Positions 1-6,612 of a DNA stretch of 43,963 nt are shown here, piece after piece. The translations under genes and the position numbers were made by a program. The stretch covers positions 1 through 43,963 of the forward strand of contig NZ_KE952838.1 in assembly GCF_000466385.1 (NCBI RefSeq). The letters are read 5' to 3'. The notes below the pieces were generated by a model, which did no database searches, was not told the origin of the DNA, and worked only from the letters and a program-made list of their open reading frames with translations. The DNA comes from Aneurinibacillus aneurinilyticus ATCC 12856 (lineage in GTDB: Bacteria > Bacillota > Bacilli > Aneurinibacillales > Aneurinibacillaceae). The stretch's first letter is position 1; each line of letters starts with the position of its first letter.

Positions 1-30
1 TCCACCTTATGGATAATCAACAGGCGTGAT
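1..30 (-). repeat. Partial copy (left end) of the palindromic intergenic repeat
   Basis: These 30 bases are an exact reverse complement of 29515-29544, the left end of the 180-bp element described there. The similarity stops at position 31, so the copy continues out of the window to the left. It lies directly after the stop codon of the PucR-type gene. It has no coding capacity. Confidence 0.85.
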
Positions 31-31
31 T

Positions 32-1279
32 TTATACATTATATTTTCGCAGCTTAATATCTAAAAAAAGCATAATGCGTTCATTCGGATTATTCAAATC
101 AATATCACCGACTTCGCAGATACGCTTTAAACGGTATCCAAGCGTATTGGGATGAATATGCAACTGTTGGGCAGTTTGATTAGCCTTTCCTGTGTTATCT
201 AGGAAAGCTTCCAATGTTTCAAGCAGATTCCCTTGATTTTCTTTGTCATACGTCAATAAGCGCTCCAACTTCAAATTCCGGTATTTCATTTGCTGGTTCC
301 ATTGCTTGAGCTTTGGCAACAGGCGATATACACCTAACTCCTGATATCCTTCGATCATCTTCATTTCATCCGGAAGTGCCTTTTTAATTTGCATAACTTC
401 TAGAGCCTGCTGATAGCTAAGCCAGATTTCAGAGGGGGAGGTGACTGGCTCACCGTAGGCCGCTACCATTGTCTCGCTGCCAAATTGGCGCGTCAGCCGC
501 CTGCGAAGCTGATGGATGAATGTTCTGCTTGCCTCTTCTGCCTTCTTCTGCTCCCACTGGTCCAATCCAGCCAATACGAGCAGTTGACGATCATCAAAAG
601 TCCAAAGTGTAAGATGCCTGAACGGAAAAAATTCGCCTAGATTGCCTAATAGATAAGCAAGTTCCTTCTGCATGCTATTCCATTTCGTATCTGGACAATG
701 CGCTTCCAGAATAAGCACGACCATCACGGGTGGCAGATGAAGACGCAGCTGAAGCGCCATCTTCTCAATATCCACGGACTCGTTGGCACTTCGTGATAAC
801 AGTTGCCAGAAGAATTGTTTCCGCTTCTCCTCCTGTTTTGTATGACGGTCTTTGCGGTGTAGCAGGCGCGGGAGCGCAAGACGGGCCGCCCGTTTTAATA
901 CTTCGAAATCTTTCTCATCGAGCGGACGCACCGCCTCCTGAACCCATATATAACCAAATACCTCATGACCACGGCGAATCGAGACCGCAATACGATTGTT
1001 AAGCCCTACTTCTTTTACTGCCGGAATGCGCACAGGTTCATCGCTATGCATAAGTGCCTGAATAATTCCATCTTTCCAAAAACGGATGAGCACCTCCTCC
1101 GGCACCTTGCGATTCATAATCGTCTGAATACGCACAGGATCTGTCATGTCACCATGTGTACTGTAAGCGATTACATGATGATTCATATCTTCAATCGTAA
1201 TTGGATTGCCGACCCGTTCCGTAATCATATCAGCCAGCTCCATTAAATCAGAGAATTCCTCAAACGGCTCCATACCCAT
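32..1279 (-). CDS. PucR/CdaR-type transcriptional regulator
   Basis: A 415-aa DNA-binding regulator. The C-terminal 70 residues carry the PucR-family helix-turn-helix signature (LLETLEAFLDNTGKANQTAQ, then LHIHPNTLGYRLKRI). The middle (about 150-330) looks like the GGDEF-like/CdaR linker of this family. The N-terminal 130 residues look like a GAF-type sensor that could bind a small ligand, but I cannot name the ligand. Family members usually activate purine, sugar-acid or amino-acid catabolism. The start is uncertain: a GTG at 1285 sits on the ribosome binding site AGGGGTGA, the ATG at 1279 is five bases past its Gs, and an ATG at 1273 is also possible. No metabolic gene adjoins it, so the target is unknown. 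Its stop abuts a repeat copy at 1-30. Confidence 0.85.
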   Translation of the reverse strand: MGMEPFEEFSDLMELADMITERVGNPITIEDMNHHVIAYSTHGDMTDPVRIQTIMNRKVPEEVLIRFWKDGIIQALMHSDEPVRIPAVKEVGLNNRIAVSIRRGHEVFGYIWVQEAVRPLDEKDFEVLKRAARLALPRLLHRKDRHTKQEEKRKQFFWQLLSRSANESVDIEKMALQLRLHLPPVMVVLILEAHCPDTKWNSMQKELAYLLGNLGEFFPFRHLTLWTFDDRQLLVLAGLDQWEQKKAEEASRTFIHQLRRRLTRQFGSETMVAAYGEPVTSPSEIWLSYQQALEVMQIKKALPDEMKMIEGYQELGVYRLLPKLKQWNQQMKYRNLKLERLLTYDKENQGNLLETLEAFLDNTGKANQTAQQLHIHPNTLGYRLKRICEVGDIDLNNPNERIMLFLDIKLRKYNV

Positions 1280-1364
1280 CTTCACCCCTCAATCTAAGCG
1301 TATACATAACAGCAAAGTAAGCGTAGGACAGGGATATAACGAATAACCAGTATCGTTATTTACG

Positions 1365-1390
1365 AAAAAAAGCCGCTTACACAGCGACTT
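1365..1390 (-). terminator. Rho-independent terminator of tRNA-Leu
   Basis: On the minus strand an 8-bp stem (AAGTCGCT / AGCGGCTT, one G-U pair) with a 5-nt loop is followed by a run of T. It lies about 40 bases past the 3' end of the tRNA, and no gene lies between. Confidence 0.8.
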
Positions 1391-1427
1391 CAATGACAAT
1401 ATGTATAAAGATCACACGTACATTCAA

Positions 1428-1514
1428 TGGTGCGGATGAAGGGACTTGAACCCCCACGGTATTGCTACCACTAGAACCTGAATCTAGCGCGTCTGCCGAT
1501 TCCGCCACATCCGC
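1428..1514 (-). tRNA. tRNA-Leu (anticodon CAG), CCA encoded
   Basis: Read on the minus strand, the gene starts GCGGATG and ends CATCCGCA plus an encoded CCA (1428-1430). The acceptor stem is GCGGATG with CATCCGC. The anticodon stem-loop is CTAGA-TTCAGGT-TCTAG, giving anticodon CAG. A long variable arm (TGGTAGCAATACCGT) follows, as expected for a class II leucine tRNA, and then the T-arm GGGGGTTCAAGTCCCC. The gene is single, with its own promoter and terminator. Confidence 0.97.
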
Positions 1515-1589
1515 AACAAAAACATTAAACATTGGGCCTATTTTGATGATAAAATAGAATCGGTTAACATATAAAGCCAATGTAGAAAT

Positions 1590-1619
1590 AATATATCATG
1601 GGGTAGCTTGCTTGGTCAA
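1590..1619 (-). promoter_or_regulatory. Sigma-A-type promoter for tRNA-Leu
   Basis: On the minus strand a -35 box TTGACC (1614-1619) and a -10 box TATATT (1590-1595) are separated by 18 bases. Transcription would start near 1584, about 70 bases before the mature tRNA. Confidence 0.6.
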
Positions 1620-1645
1620 GAAAAGATTGAAAGGATGTGAACAGC

Positions 1646-2089
1646 TTGGCAGGACAGAATCGCCGACAATTTTTCCGCTTGCCCCTCCCCCATCCCCTTA
1701 GCTCCAACGTTACGATTATTCAAATCAAAAATAATGCCATCGAGACCGGAAAAGCAAAGGTACTAATTGAAGACATCAGTCCTGGAGGGCTACGCTTCAT
1801 CTCTAATGTAAAGCTGCCAGCGACGCCTCAGGTCATCCTCGAGTTTGAAACGGAAATTCTAAACAACAACCTACAGCTCCCCGGCTATATCGTCCGCAAA
1901 GTCCCTAGGGATAAAGACATGTATGAATACGGCGTTAAATTCACGCTCGAAAACAATGTGCATGCGGAATTAATTCCGTTGCTACAGTTACTGTCCATTC
2001 GCTTGCGTCGTACCCCGCTTGTTGGCGGGTGTCGGTTTGCTACAAACGAGGAGCTGGAACAATTAAATCGAAGCAGCAAGTCATCATAA
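1646..2089 (+). CDS. PilZ-domain protein (first paralog)
   Basis: A 147-aa single-domain PilZ protein, a family that binds cyclic di-GMP and acts on motility, biofilm or envelope functions. Both binding motifs are visible: the RxxxR arginines in NRRQFFRLP near the N terminus and the D/NxSxxG motif as DISPGG about 45 residues later. The start is TTG at 1646, because the ribosome binding site AAAGGATGTGA (1630-1640) overlaps the in-frame GTG at 1637 and is correctly spaced only for the TTG. The last 45 residues form a predicted helix followed by TPLVGGCRF, a tail shared with the second PilZ protein at 27118-27570. It is monocistronic, with a terminator at 2113. The regulated partner is unknown. 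Confidence 0.85.
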   Translation: MAGQNRRQFFRLPLPHPLSSNVTIIQIKNNAIETGKAKVLIEDISPGGLRFISNVKLPATPQVILEFETEILNNNLQLPGYIVRKVPRDKDMYEYGVKFTLENNVHAELIPLLQLLSIRLRRTPLVGGCRFATNEELEQLNRSSKSS

Positions 2090-2112
2090 CCATTTTTCTC
2101 AAGCTTTTATGG

Positions 2113-2147
2113 AAAGGAGACTTCTGCCAAGAAAAGCCTCCTTTTTT
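2113..2147 (+). terminator. Terminator after the first PilZ gene
   Basis: Stem AAAGGAG / CTCCTTT with a shorter inner stem TTCT / AGAA, followed by a T-run. It lies 24 bases after the PilZ stop and between convergent genes. Confidence 0.75.
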
Positions 2148-2171
2148 GCTGATCAGACGGCAACAGGTGTG

Positions 2172-3092
2172 TCATTTGGCCGCTGTGAACATAAGAGTAA
2201 TCCACTCCTCATCCACTTGCCGCCGCTCAAGCATACACCCTCTCTCTTCATAAGCATGGCGTACATCTTCTTCAGCCCATTCTACGATACCGGAGACAAT
2301 TAACTTTCCGCCCTCCTTAACAAGATGCACACATGTACCAGCCTGGCGAATAGCTTCCTCTCCGCCGATGTTGATTAAGATTACATCATACAGCGACTCC
2401 CCGAGCAGCATGTTGCCATCTCCCACATACACTTCTGGGGCTTTTACCCCATTCAATGAAGCAAGGTATTCAATTTCAGATGGTGAAGATGGGTTAATAT
2501 CCACAGCCAGAACGGATGCAGCTCCCCGCATCTCACAATAAATAGATAGGATACCCGAACCTGCACCAATGTCCAATACATTTTTCCCTGCTACATCAAT
2601 CTGTTCGATAAAACGAAGGCAACTCTGGGTTGTTCCATGCTTACCCGTACCAAATGCGCCACCCGGTTCAAATATCATCCGGTGCTTTTGTCCATACTTC
2701 CCTTCAGCTTCTTGCTGCTTCCAGATCGGTATTAATACTAATTCGTTCGAGATTTCCTCAATGTCAAAGTGCGCTTTCCAATCATCCGCATGCTGTAAAT
2801 CTGGCTCTTTCCAACTACCCTCTCGCATACCGAATGGAGCTAATTCACGCTGCAGCGTTGCAAGCGAGCTTACCGCCTCTTCCTCCATATTCGCTTCGTC
2901 TTCAATCGATTCATATGTAATAATCGTAACGTCCGTATCTTTCACTTTGTAATCATAGCCATCCGGTATTCTAAGAATCTCCACGGATTCGTCCACCCAA
3001 CTATTTGCAAACCCCTTTTCCCCGAGCAAGTACATAACAGATTCAGTGTCTGTCTCAGATGGAAATACAAGTTGATATTCAATCCATTGCAT
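2172..3092 (-). CDS. Ribosomal protein L11 methyltransferase (PrmA)-like SAM-dependent methyltransferase
   Basis: A 306-aa class I methyltransferase. The C-terminal half has the PrmA arrangement: FEPGGAFGTGKHGTTQ (family form is close to DPGMAFGTGTHPTT), then the SAM-binding VLDIGAGSGILSI, the acidic LAVDINPSS and DVILINIGGEEAI where PrmA has an N-A-N-I type motif. The N-terminal 120 residues (WIEYQLVFPSETDTESVMYL) match the substrate-recognition domain of PrmA. The known role of PrmA is methylation of ribosomal protein L11. The usual bacillar prmA sits next to dnaJ, whereas this gene stands alone, and its catalytic motif is divergent, so it may be a paralog with another protein substrate. 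ATG at 3092 is chosen because GGAGG lies nine bases upstream; the GTG at 3098 is too close. Confidence 0.8.
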   Translation of the reverse strand: MQWIEYQLVFPSETDTESVMYLLGEKGFANSWVDESVEILRIPDGYDYKVKDTDVTIITYESIEDEANMEEEAVSSLATLQRELAPFGMREGSWKEPDLQHADDWKAHFDIEEISNELVLIPIWKQQEAEGKYGQKHRMIFEPGGAFGTGKHGTTQSCLRFIEQIDVAGKNVLDIGAGSGILSIYCEMRGAASVLAVDINPSSPSEIEYLASLNGVKAPEVYVGDGNMLLGESLYDVILINIGGEEAIRQAGTCVHLVKEGGKLIVSGIVEWAEEDVRHAYEERGCMLERRQVDEEWITLMFTAAK

Positions 3093-3142
3093 AGGCACAT
3101 GCCTCCTTCCTTCTATACTAGTATACTCTCCGCTTTACATAT

Positions 3143-3172
3143 AAAAAACCTCTTATCACGAGACAAGAGGTT
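3143..3172 (-). terminator. Second tandem terminator after sco
   Basis: On the minus strand the 8-bp stem AACCTCTT / AAGAGGTT is followed by a T-run and ATAT. It lies between the sco end and the PrmA-like gene, about 30 bases beyond the structured hairpin at 3195-3260. Confidence 0.7.
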
Positions 3173-3194
3173 CTTTCTTCCAATCATATCACTT

Positions 3195-3260
3195 GAAAAG
3201 CTCGCGAGGCGTGTGGTTCGGCGGGCGAACAAGGATGGACCACAATGCCCGCGAGTTTTT
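3195..3260 (-). terminator. Multi-part terminator hairpin after sco
   Basis: Read on the minus strand, the outer arms CTCGCG / CGCGAG are flanked by AAAA and TTTT. They enclose a second helix (GTG / CAC) and a third (GTTCG-cccgc-CGAAC). It starts five bases after the sco stop, and the 3' arm runs into T-rich sequence. Confidence 0.6.
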
Positions 3261-3264
3261 CTTA

Positions 3265-3873
3265 TTAATCATTAAGCAAATTATGAATATCTTTGACAAT
3301 CTGTTCGTTATCCATACTACTTCCCATCTTATATATCGCACGGATATTCTCATTTCCGTCCACGAGGAACAAATTGTTTGAATGCATGAAAATGCCATTT
3401 CCTTGATCTTCGGCAAGCACTTTAAATCCTTGCAGGACCTGATCCGTCTGTTCTTGCGTGCCACGCAAAAAACTCCAGCCCTCAGACTTAATCCCCTGGG
3501 ATGACGTATATTTCTGCAGCATTTGCTCCGTGTCCCGTTTTGGATCAAATGTAATCGTCATAAGCAATACCTTATCGCCGAGAACCCCCTGCTCCTTCAG
3601 CTTCTGCTGAACCCGGATTAAGTTAAAGTTGGTGGCCTGACATATGTCTGGGCAATGTGTGTAGTGAAAAGAAACAATACGCACTTTGCCATCGGAATCA
3701 CGTAACGAAACAGGCTTTCCATACATATCTGACATTGTAAAGGAAGGGGCCCGATCAAGCGTCGGAAGCTTATTAGACCCCCACCACAACTGATAGACAA
3801 TCGTAAGGATAACCACCGTAATTAATGTGCCGGCTACACCGATAAACCAATAGCGTTTCATAAACGAAGCCAC
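3265..3873 (-). CDS. sco: SCO1/SenC family copper chaperone for cytochrome oxidase
   Basis: A 202-aa membrane-anchored thioredoxin-fold protein that delivers copper to the CuA centre of cytochrome c oxidase subunit II. One N-terminal membrane segment (residues about 10-29, WFIGVAGTLITVVILTIVYQ) anchors an outward-facing domain. The copper ligands are the cysteine pair in HCPDIC and the distal histidine in FMHSNNLFLVD. The length is typical of the family. It is the last gene of the oxidase operon, 27 bases after the small membrane-peptide gene. A GTG start is inferred because GGAGG lies four bases upstream; an in-frame ATG lies four codons later. Confidence 0.93.
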   Translation of the reverse strand: MASFMKRYWFIGVAGTLITVVILTIVYQLWWGSNKLPTLDRAPSFTMSDMYGKPVSLRDSDGKVRIVSFHYTHCPDICQATNFNLIRVQQKLKEQGVLGDKVLLMTITFDPKRDTEQMLQKYTSSQGIKSEGWSFLRGTQEQTDQVLQGFKVLAEDQGNGIFMHSNNLFLVDGNENIRAIYKMGSSMDNEQIVKDIHNLLND

Positions 3874-3900
3874 GGCTCCTCCAGCTCCTCCTGTGCAATC

Positions 3901-3996
3901 CTACTCCCTCGTCGTCAGCTTGGAAACATACATGAAGATGAAAAATAGGACGAAGGGAAATACGACATATCCTAGCGCATATAAAATAATACCCAT
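3901..3996 (-). CDS. 31-aa single-membrane-segment peptide in the oxidase operon
   Basis: A short gene encoding MGIILYALGYVVFPFVLFFI, then a few more hydrophobic residues and a basic tail ending KLTTRE. The peptide is nearly all one membrane helix followed by charged residues, the form of small oxidase accessory subunits. A good ribosome binding site (AGGGAGGG, about seven bases before the ATG) supports translation. It lies 15 bases after the subunit III-like gene and 27 before sco, so it is surely co-transcribed. I do not recognise its family. It may stabilise the oxidase, as small extra subunits do in other terminal oxidases, but that is inference from position. Confidence 0.7.
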   Translation of the reverse strand: MGIILYALGYVVFPFVLFFIFMYVSKLTTRE

Positions 3997-4011
3997 GTCT
4001 ATCCCTCCCTG

Positions 4012-4641
4012 TTATAGATTGCCGAGCTGCGCAAGCTTAATTCCGCACCATTCGGCAAATTCTCCAACTTCGATTAAGTCGCATTGGATAAATACAAACA
4101 GACCCATAATCATCGTATACATCCAGACTGCTGTTGCTCCGGGAATGAAGCGATTAAGCGATTTTTCGTTCTTCCGCATCTTGAAGTAGAAGGCACGGAG
4201 GTAGAGCACGATGCAAATAAGAACGAGAATTTCCATAATCGCTTGCACAATCACATAGGCGGTCCAGGCCGCTGGGCCAAGCGCCCTGTAGCTCTGGATA
4301 AGAGACCAGTCAATCACAACGTAGCCAACAGCTGCAATCATTGCTAATGCAAGTAGACTGAATGCAATTCCTTCCCTGCGTTTCTTATAGCTGATACCGC
4401 CTGCCATTGTCAGCACGCCAAGCGCTACTAGCAGCAAAACGTTGTAATTGACCAAATCCTGCACGTTCGCCGGAAGCGTAACATTAAATACATCCGGCGA
4501 CCATCCGCGCAGGTAGACGTTCGATACAATAAATACGGCGAATGTAAACGTAAAGGAAATCAATCCGAGCCATACGCCCAGCAAGCCGTTGTCTTTGATG
4601 CCTTTCTTAGGGACGTGCTCTTCTCCTGCATGCACAGCCAT
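4012..4641 (-). CDS. Divergent cytochrome c oxidase subunit III-like membrane protein
   Basis: A 209-aa protein with five predicted membrane segments (residues about 20-44, 67-86, 92-113, 126-151 and 169-188), the size and topology of the five-helix CtaE form of subunit III. The opening LLGVWLGLISFTFTFAVFI resembles the first helix of CtaE. The usual conserved TM histidine/glutamate motifs (for example THGAHV) are not seen, so the assignment rests on topology and on position after ctaC, ctaD, ctaA and ctaB. No separate subunit IV (CtaF) gene is present. The start ATG has GAGGGGG seven bases upstream. Confidence 0.65.
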   Translation of the reverse strand: MAVHAGEEHVPKKGIKDNGLLGVWLGLISFTFTFAVFIVSNVYLRGWSPDVFNVTLPANVQDLVNYNVLLLVALGVLTMAGGISYKKRREGIAFSLLALAMIAAVGYVVIDWSLIQSYRALGPAAWTAYVIVQAIMEILVLICIVLYLRAFYFKMRKNEKSLNRFIPGATAVWMYTMIMGLFVFIQCDLIEVGEFAEWCGIKLAQLGNL

Positions 4642-4678
4642 GCCTCTACCCCCTCAATCCCGTTTTAATAAAGCGGAA

Positions 4679-5620
4679 TTACACACGGTCAATCAAGACT
4701 AGTATCGTAAATAGCATCAAGTATACAAGCGAATAAACAAACGATTTGCGTGCAAACTTAATATCATCTTTAGCAAAAAATCCTGTCATATTAATAATCA
4801 CATAGCCAATGCCTAGTATAGACATTCCGATTAGATATACCATACCGACTTTTCCAAGTGCATACAGCATAATGGAGACAAGCACCAGAGCTGCAGTATA
4901 GCGAAGAATGTGGCGCTTTGTTACCGCAAAGCCACGAACAGCCGGAAGCATCTGGAATCCAGCAGCTCGATAATCATCGGCACGACGCATTGCAAGCGCC
5001 AGGAAATGAGGGCATTGCCAGATGAATAGAATACCGAACAGTACCCATGCAGTCATATCAATTGTACCTGAAATCGCAGCATAGCCCATCATCGGAGGCA
5101 TCGCACCGGATATGCCACCTACAAGCGTATTTAGCGTCGTTGTGCGCTTGGTCCACATCGTATAAACAACAACGTAGAAAACCAGGCCTACCAGTCCAAG
5201 AACAGCCGTCAGCGTGTTGATAAGCAGTAGTGTGATAGTACCTGCAATCCCAAAAACAAAGCCCATAATCATGACAGTTTGCGGATTTACTCTTCCTTCC
5301 GGCAACGCTCTGCTCTTCGTGCGTGCCATTAACTTATCAAGGTCACGGTCAATATAATTATTCAAGCACGTTCCTGACATAATTACAAGTGCGGAACCTA
5401 ACATGGCCATAAGAACTGTCGGTACTGGAAGCGGGCCATCGGCAGCAAGCCAGACGCCTGCAAACAATGACATTAAGTTAGATACTACAATACCAAGCTT
5501 TGTTACTGACACATAGTCACGCCAGTCACCCTTCGGTTTCGCTTCAGAAAGCGGACCCGGTTCCATTACGCGGCTGGCTGGATTTTCGTACACATTTTTT
5601 TCAGAAATAGGCGTACCCAT
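4679..5620 (-). CDS. ctaB: Protoheme IX farnesyltransferase (heme O synthase)
   Basis: A 313-aa UbiA-family integral membrane prenyltransferase that adds a farnesyl group to heme B to make heme O. The allylic-diphosphate-binding motif is clear in CLNNYIDRDLDKLMARTKSR, and a second aspartate-rich loop (RRADDYRAAGFQML) follows. About eight or nine hydrophobic segments are visible. An ATG at 5638 overlaps the ribosome binding site AGGGGGG; the ATG at 5620 lies seven bases beyond it and is the better start. It follows ctaA by 29 bases, so heme B to O to A conversion is encoded within the oxidase operon. Confidence 0.96.
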   Translation of the reverse strand: MGTPISEKNVYENPASRVMEPGPLSEAKPKGDWRDYVSVTKLGIVVSNLMSLFAGVWLAADGPLPVPTVLMAMLGSALVIMSGTCLNNYIDRDLDKLMARTKSRALPEGRVNPQTVMIMGFVFGIAGTITLLLINTLTAVLGLVGLVFYVVVYTMWTKRTTTLNTLVGGISGAMPPMMGYAAISGTIDMTAWVLFGILFIWQCPHFLALAMRRADDYRAAGFQMLPAVRGFAVTKRHILRYTAALVLVSIMLYALGKVGMVYLIGMSILGIGYVIINMTGFFAKDDIKFARKSFVYSLVYLMLFTILVLIDRV

Positions 5621-5649
5621 TTCAAAACCCCCCTGCATTTATAATAGCG

Positions 5650-6597
5650 TTAGCCAAGATTTACGATAGATTGCTCCTTGCTGGATACAGTGTCGCCTTC
5701 CTTACCTTTCGCATGAAGCAGATTTGCCCCAAGCCTTGCTTCTACCGATATAAATGCCGCAAGAGCCATCATCAAGGCGGCAATAGCCATATGGATAACA
5801 TTCGTAAAGACAGCAAGCCCTGTTACAATTGTAGCGAACCCTGTAACTGGCTGTAATGCCAACAGGATTAGCATAACAATTGCCTGACCTTCCAGCACCT
5901 TACGTAAGCGGGCGTAGAAGAAAAGCCATAAAGATGAAAATACGATAAGTAAAGTAGCAAGTACATGTACATACATCAGTGTTGTCGCGATAGCAGGTGT
6001 GGAAATAATGTTATTCAACAACGAGGTTTTACCGTTGACCCATACCTGACCGGCATCGCTGTGTTTAATAAAGGCACCCAGCACATAGTCTGCATATATC
6101 GCAATCGCAACGATCAGAGCAGGTTTGAACATGGAGCGAACCTGTCTGTCTTCTCTAAATTCACCTTGCTTTTTGCGAACATTTGCCAGCGTTACCCCCG
6201 TCAATATGACAAATGTAGAGAACAGGAGAATCGCAAAGCTCGTATCCATCGCTGTAAAGCCAGGCGGAAGCTTTTTCAGTACGTTTATTCCACCAAGAAC
6301 GGCTACGAATAAAAGCAAAACGAATGAGAGCACAACCAGTTTCAGCACAATGGGGCTTTCCTTTCGTTTACGCCACGCGAAATATAGATTGGCCAGCATA
6401 AGGAACCCCACTCCAGTGGATAACATGCGATGCGTATACTCTATGATGATTTTCCCTTCCATAGGCGGGATAATATGCCCATTACACAGCGGCCAGTCAG
6501 AGCATGCCAATCCGGCGTCAAATCCTACAACGAGAGCTCCGGCAATCAGCAACAGGAAGGTGGCGATAGTCGTTACGAAAGGTAAGCGATATCCCAT
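5650..6597 (-). CDS. ctaA: Heme A synthase
   Basis: A 315-aa eight-helix membrane protein that oxidises heme O to heme A for the oxidase. Paired heme-ligand histidines are visible in IEYTHRMLSTGVGF (first half) and in VHVLATLLIVF and NVIHMAIAALMMA (second half). The cysteine pair in AGLACSDWPLCNGHIIPP near residues 30-45 is typical of Bacillus CtaA. The length matches the family. In B. subtilis ctaA is divergent from ctaB; here it lies inside the structural operon, 15 bases after ctaD and just before ctaB. Confidence 0.96.
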   Translation of the reverse strand: MGYRLPFVTTIATFLLLIAGALVVGFDAGLACSDWPLCNGHIIPPMEGKIIIEYTHRMLSTGVGFLMLANLYFAWRKRKESPIVLKLVVLSFVLLLFVAVLGGINVLKKLPPGFTAMDTSFAILLFSTFVILTGVTLANVRKKQGEFREDRQVRSMFKPALIVAIAIYADYVLGAFIKHSDAGQVWVNGKTSLLNNIISTPAIATTLMYVHVLATLLIVFSSLWLFFYARLRKVLEGQAIVMLILLALQPVTGFATIVTGLAVFTNVIHMAIAALMMALAAFISVEARLGANLLHAKGKEGDTVSSKEQSIVNLG

Positions 6598-6612
6598 TGT
6601 TACACCTCTTCT

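Noticed and set aside
1377-1580. Open frame on the minus strand across the tRNA region
   Set aside because: It is a read-through of tRNA-Leu and its flanks; it has no ribosome binding site, and the tRNA explains the sequence fully.
3235-3265. Similarity (ACAATGCCCGC then T-rich) to 30655-30680
   Set aside because: The match is short and lies in T-rich spacer in both places; it is not enough to call a repeat family.
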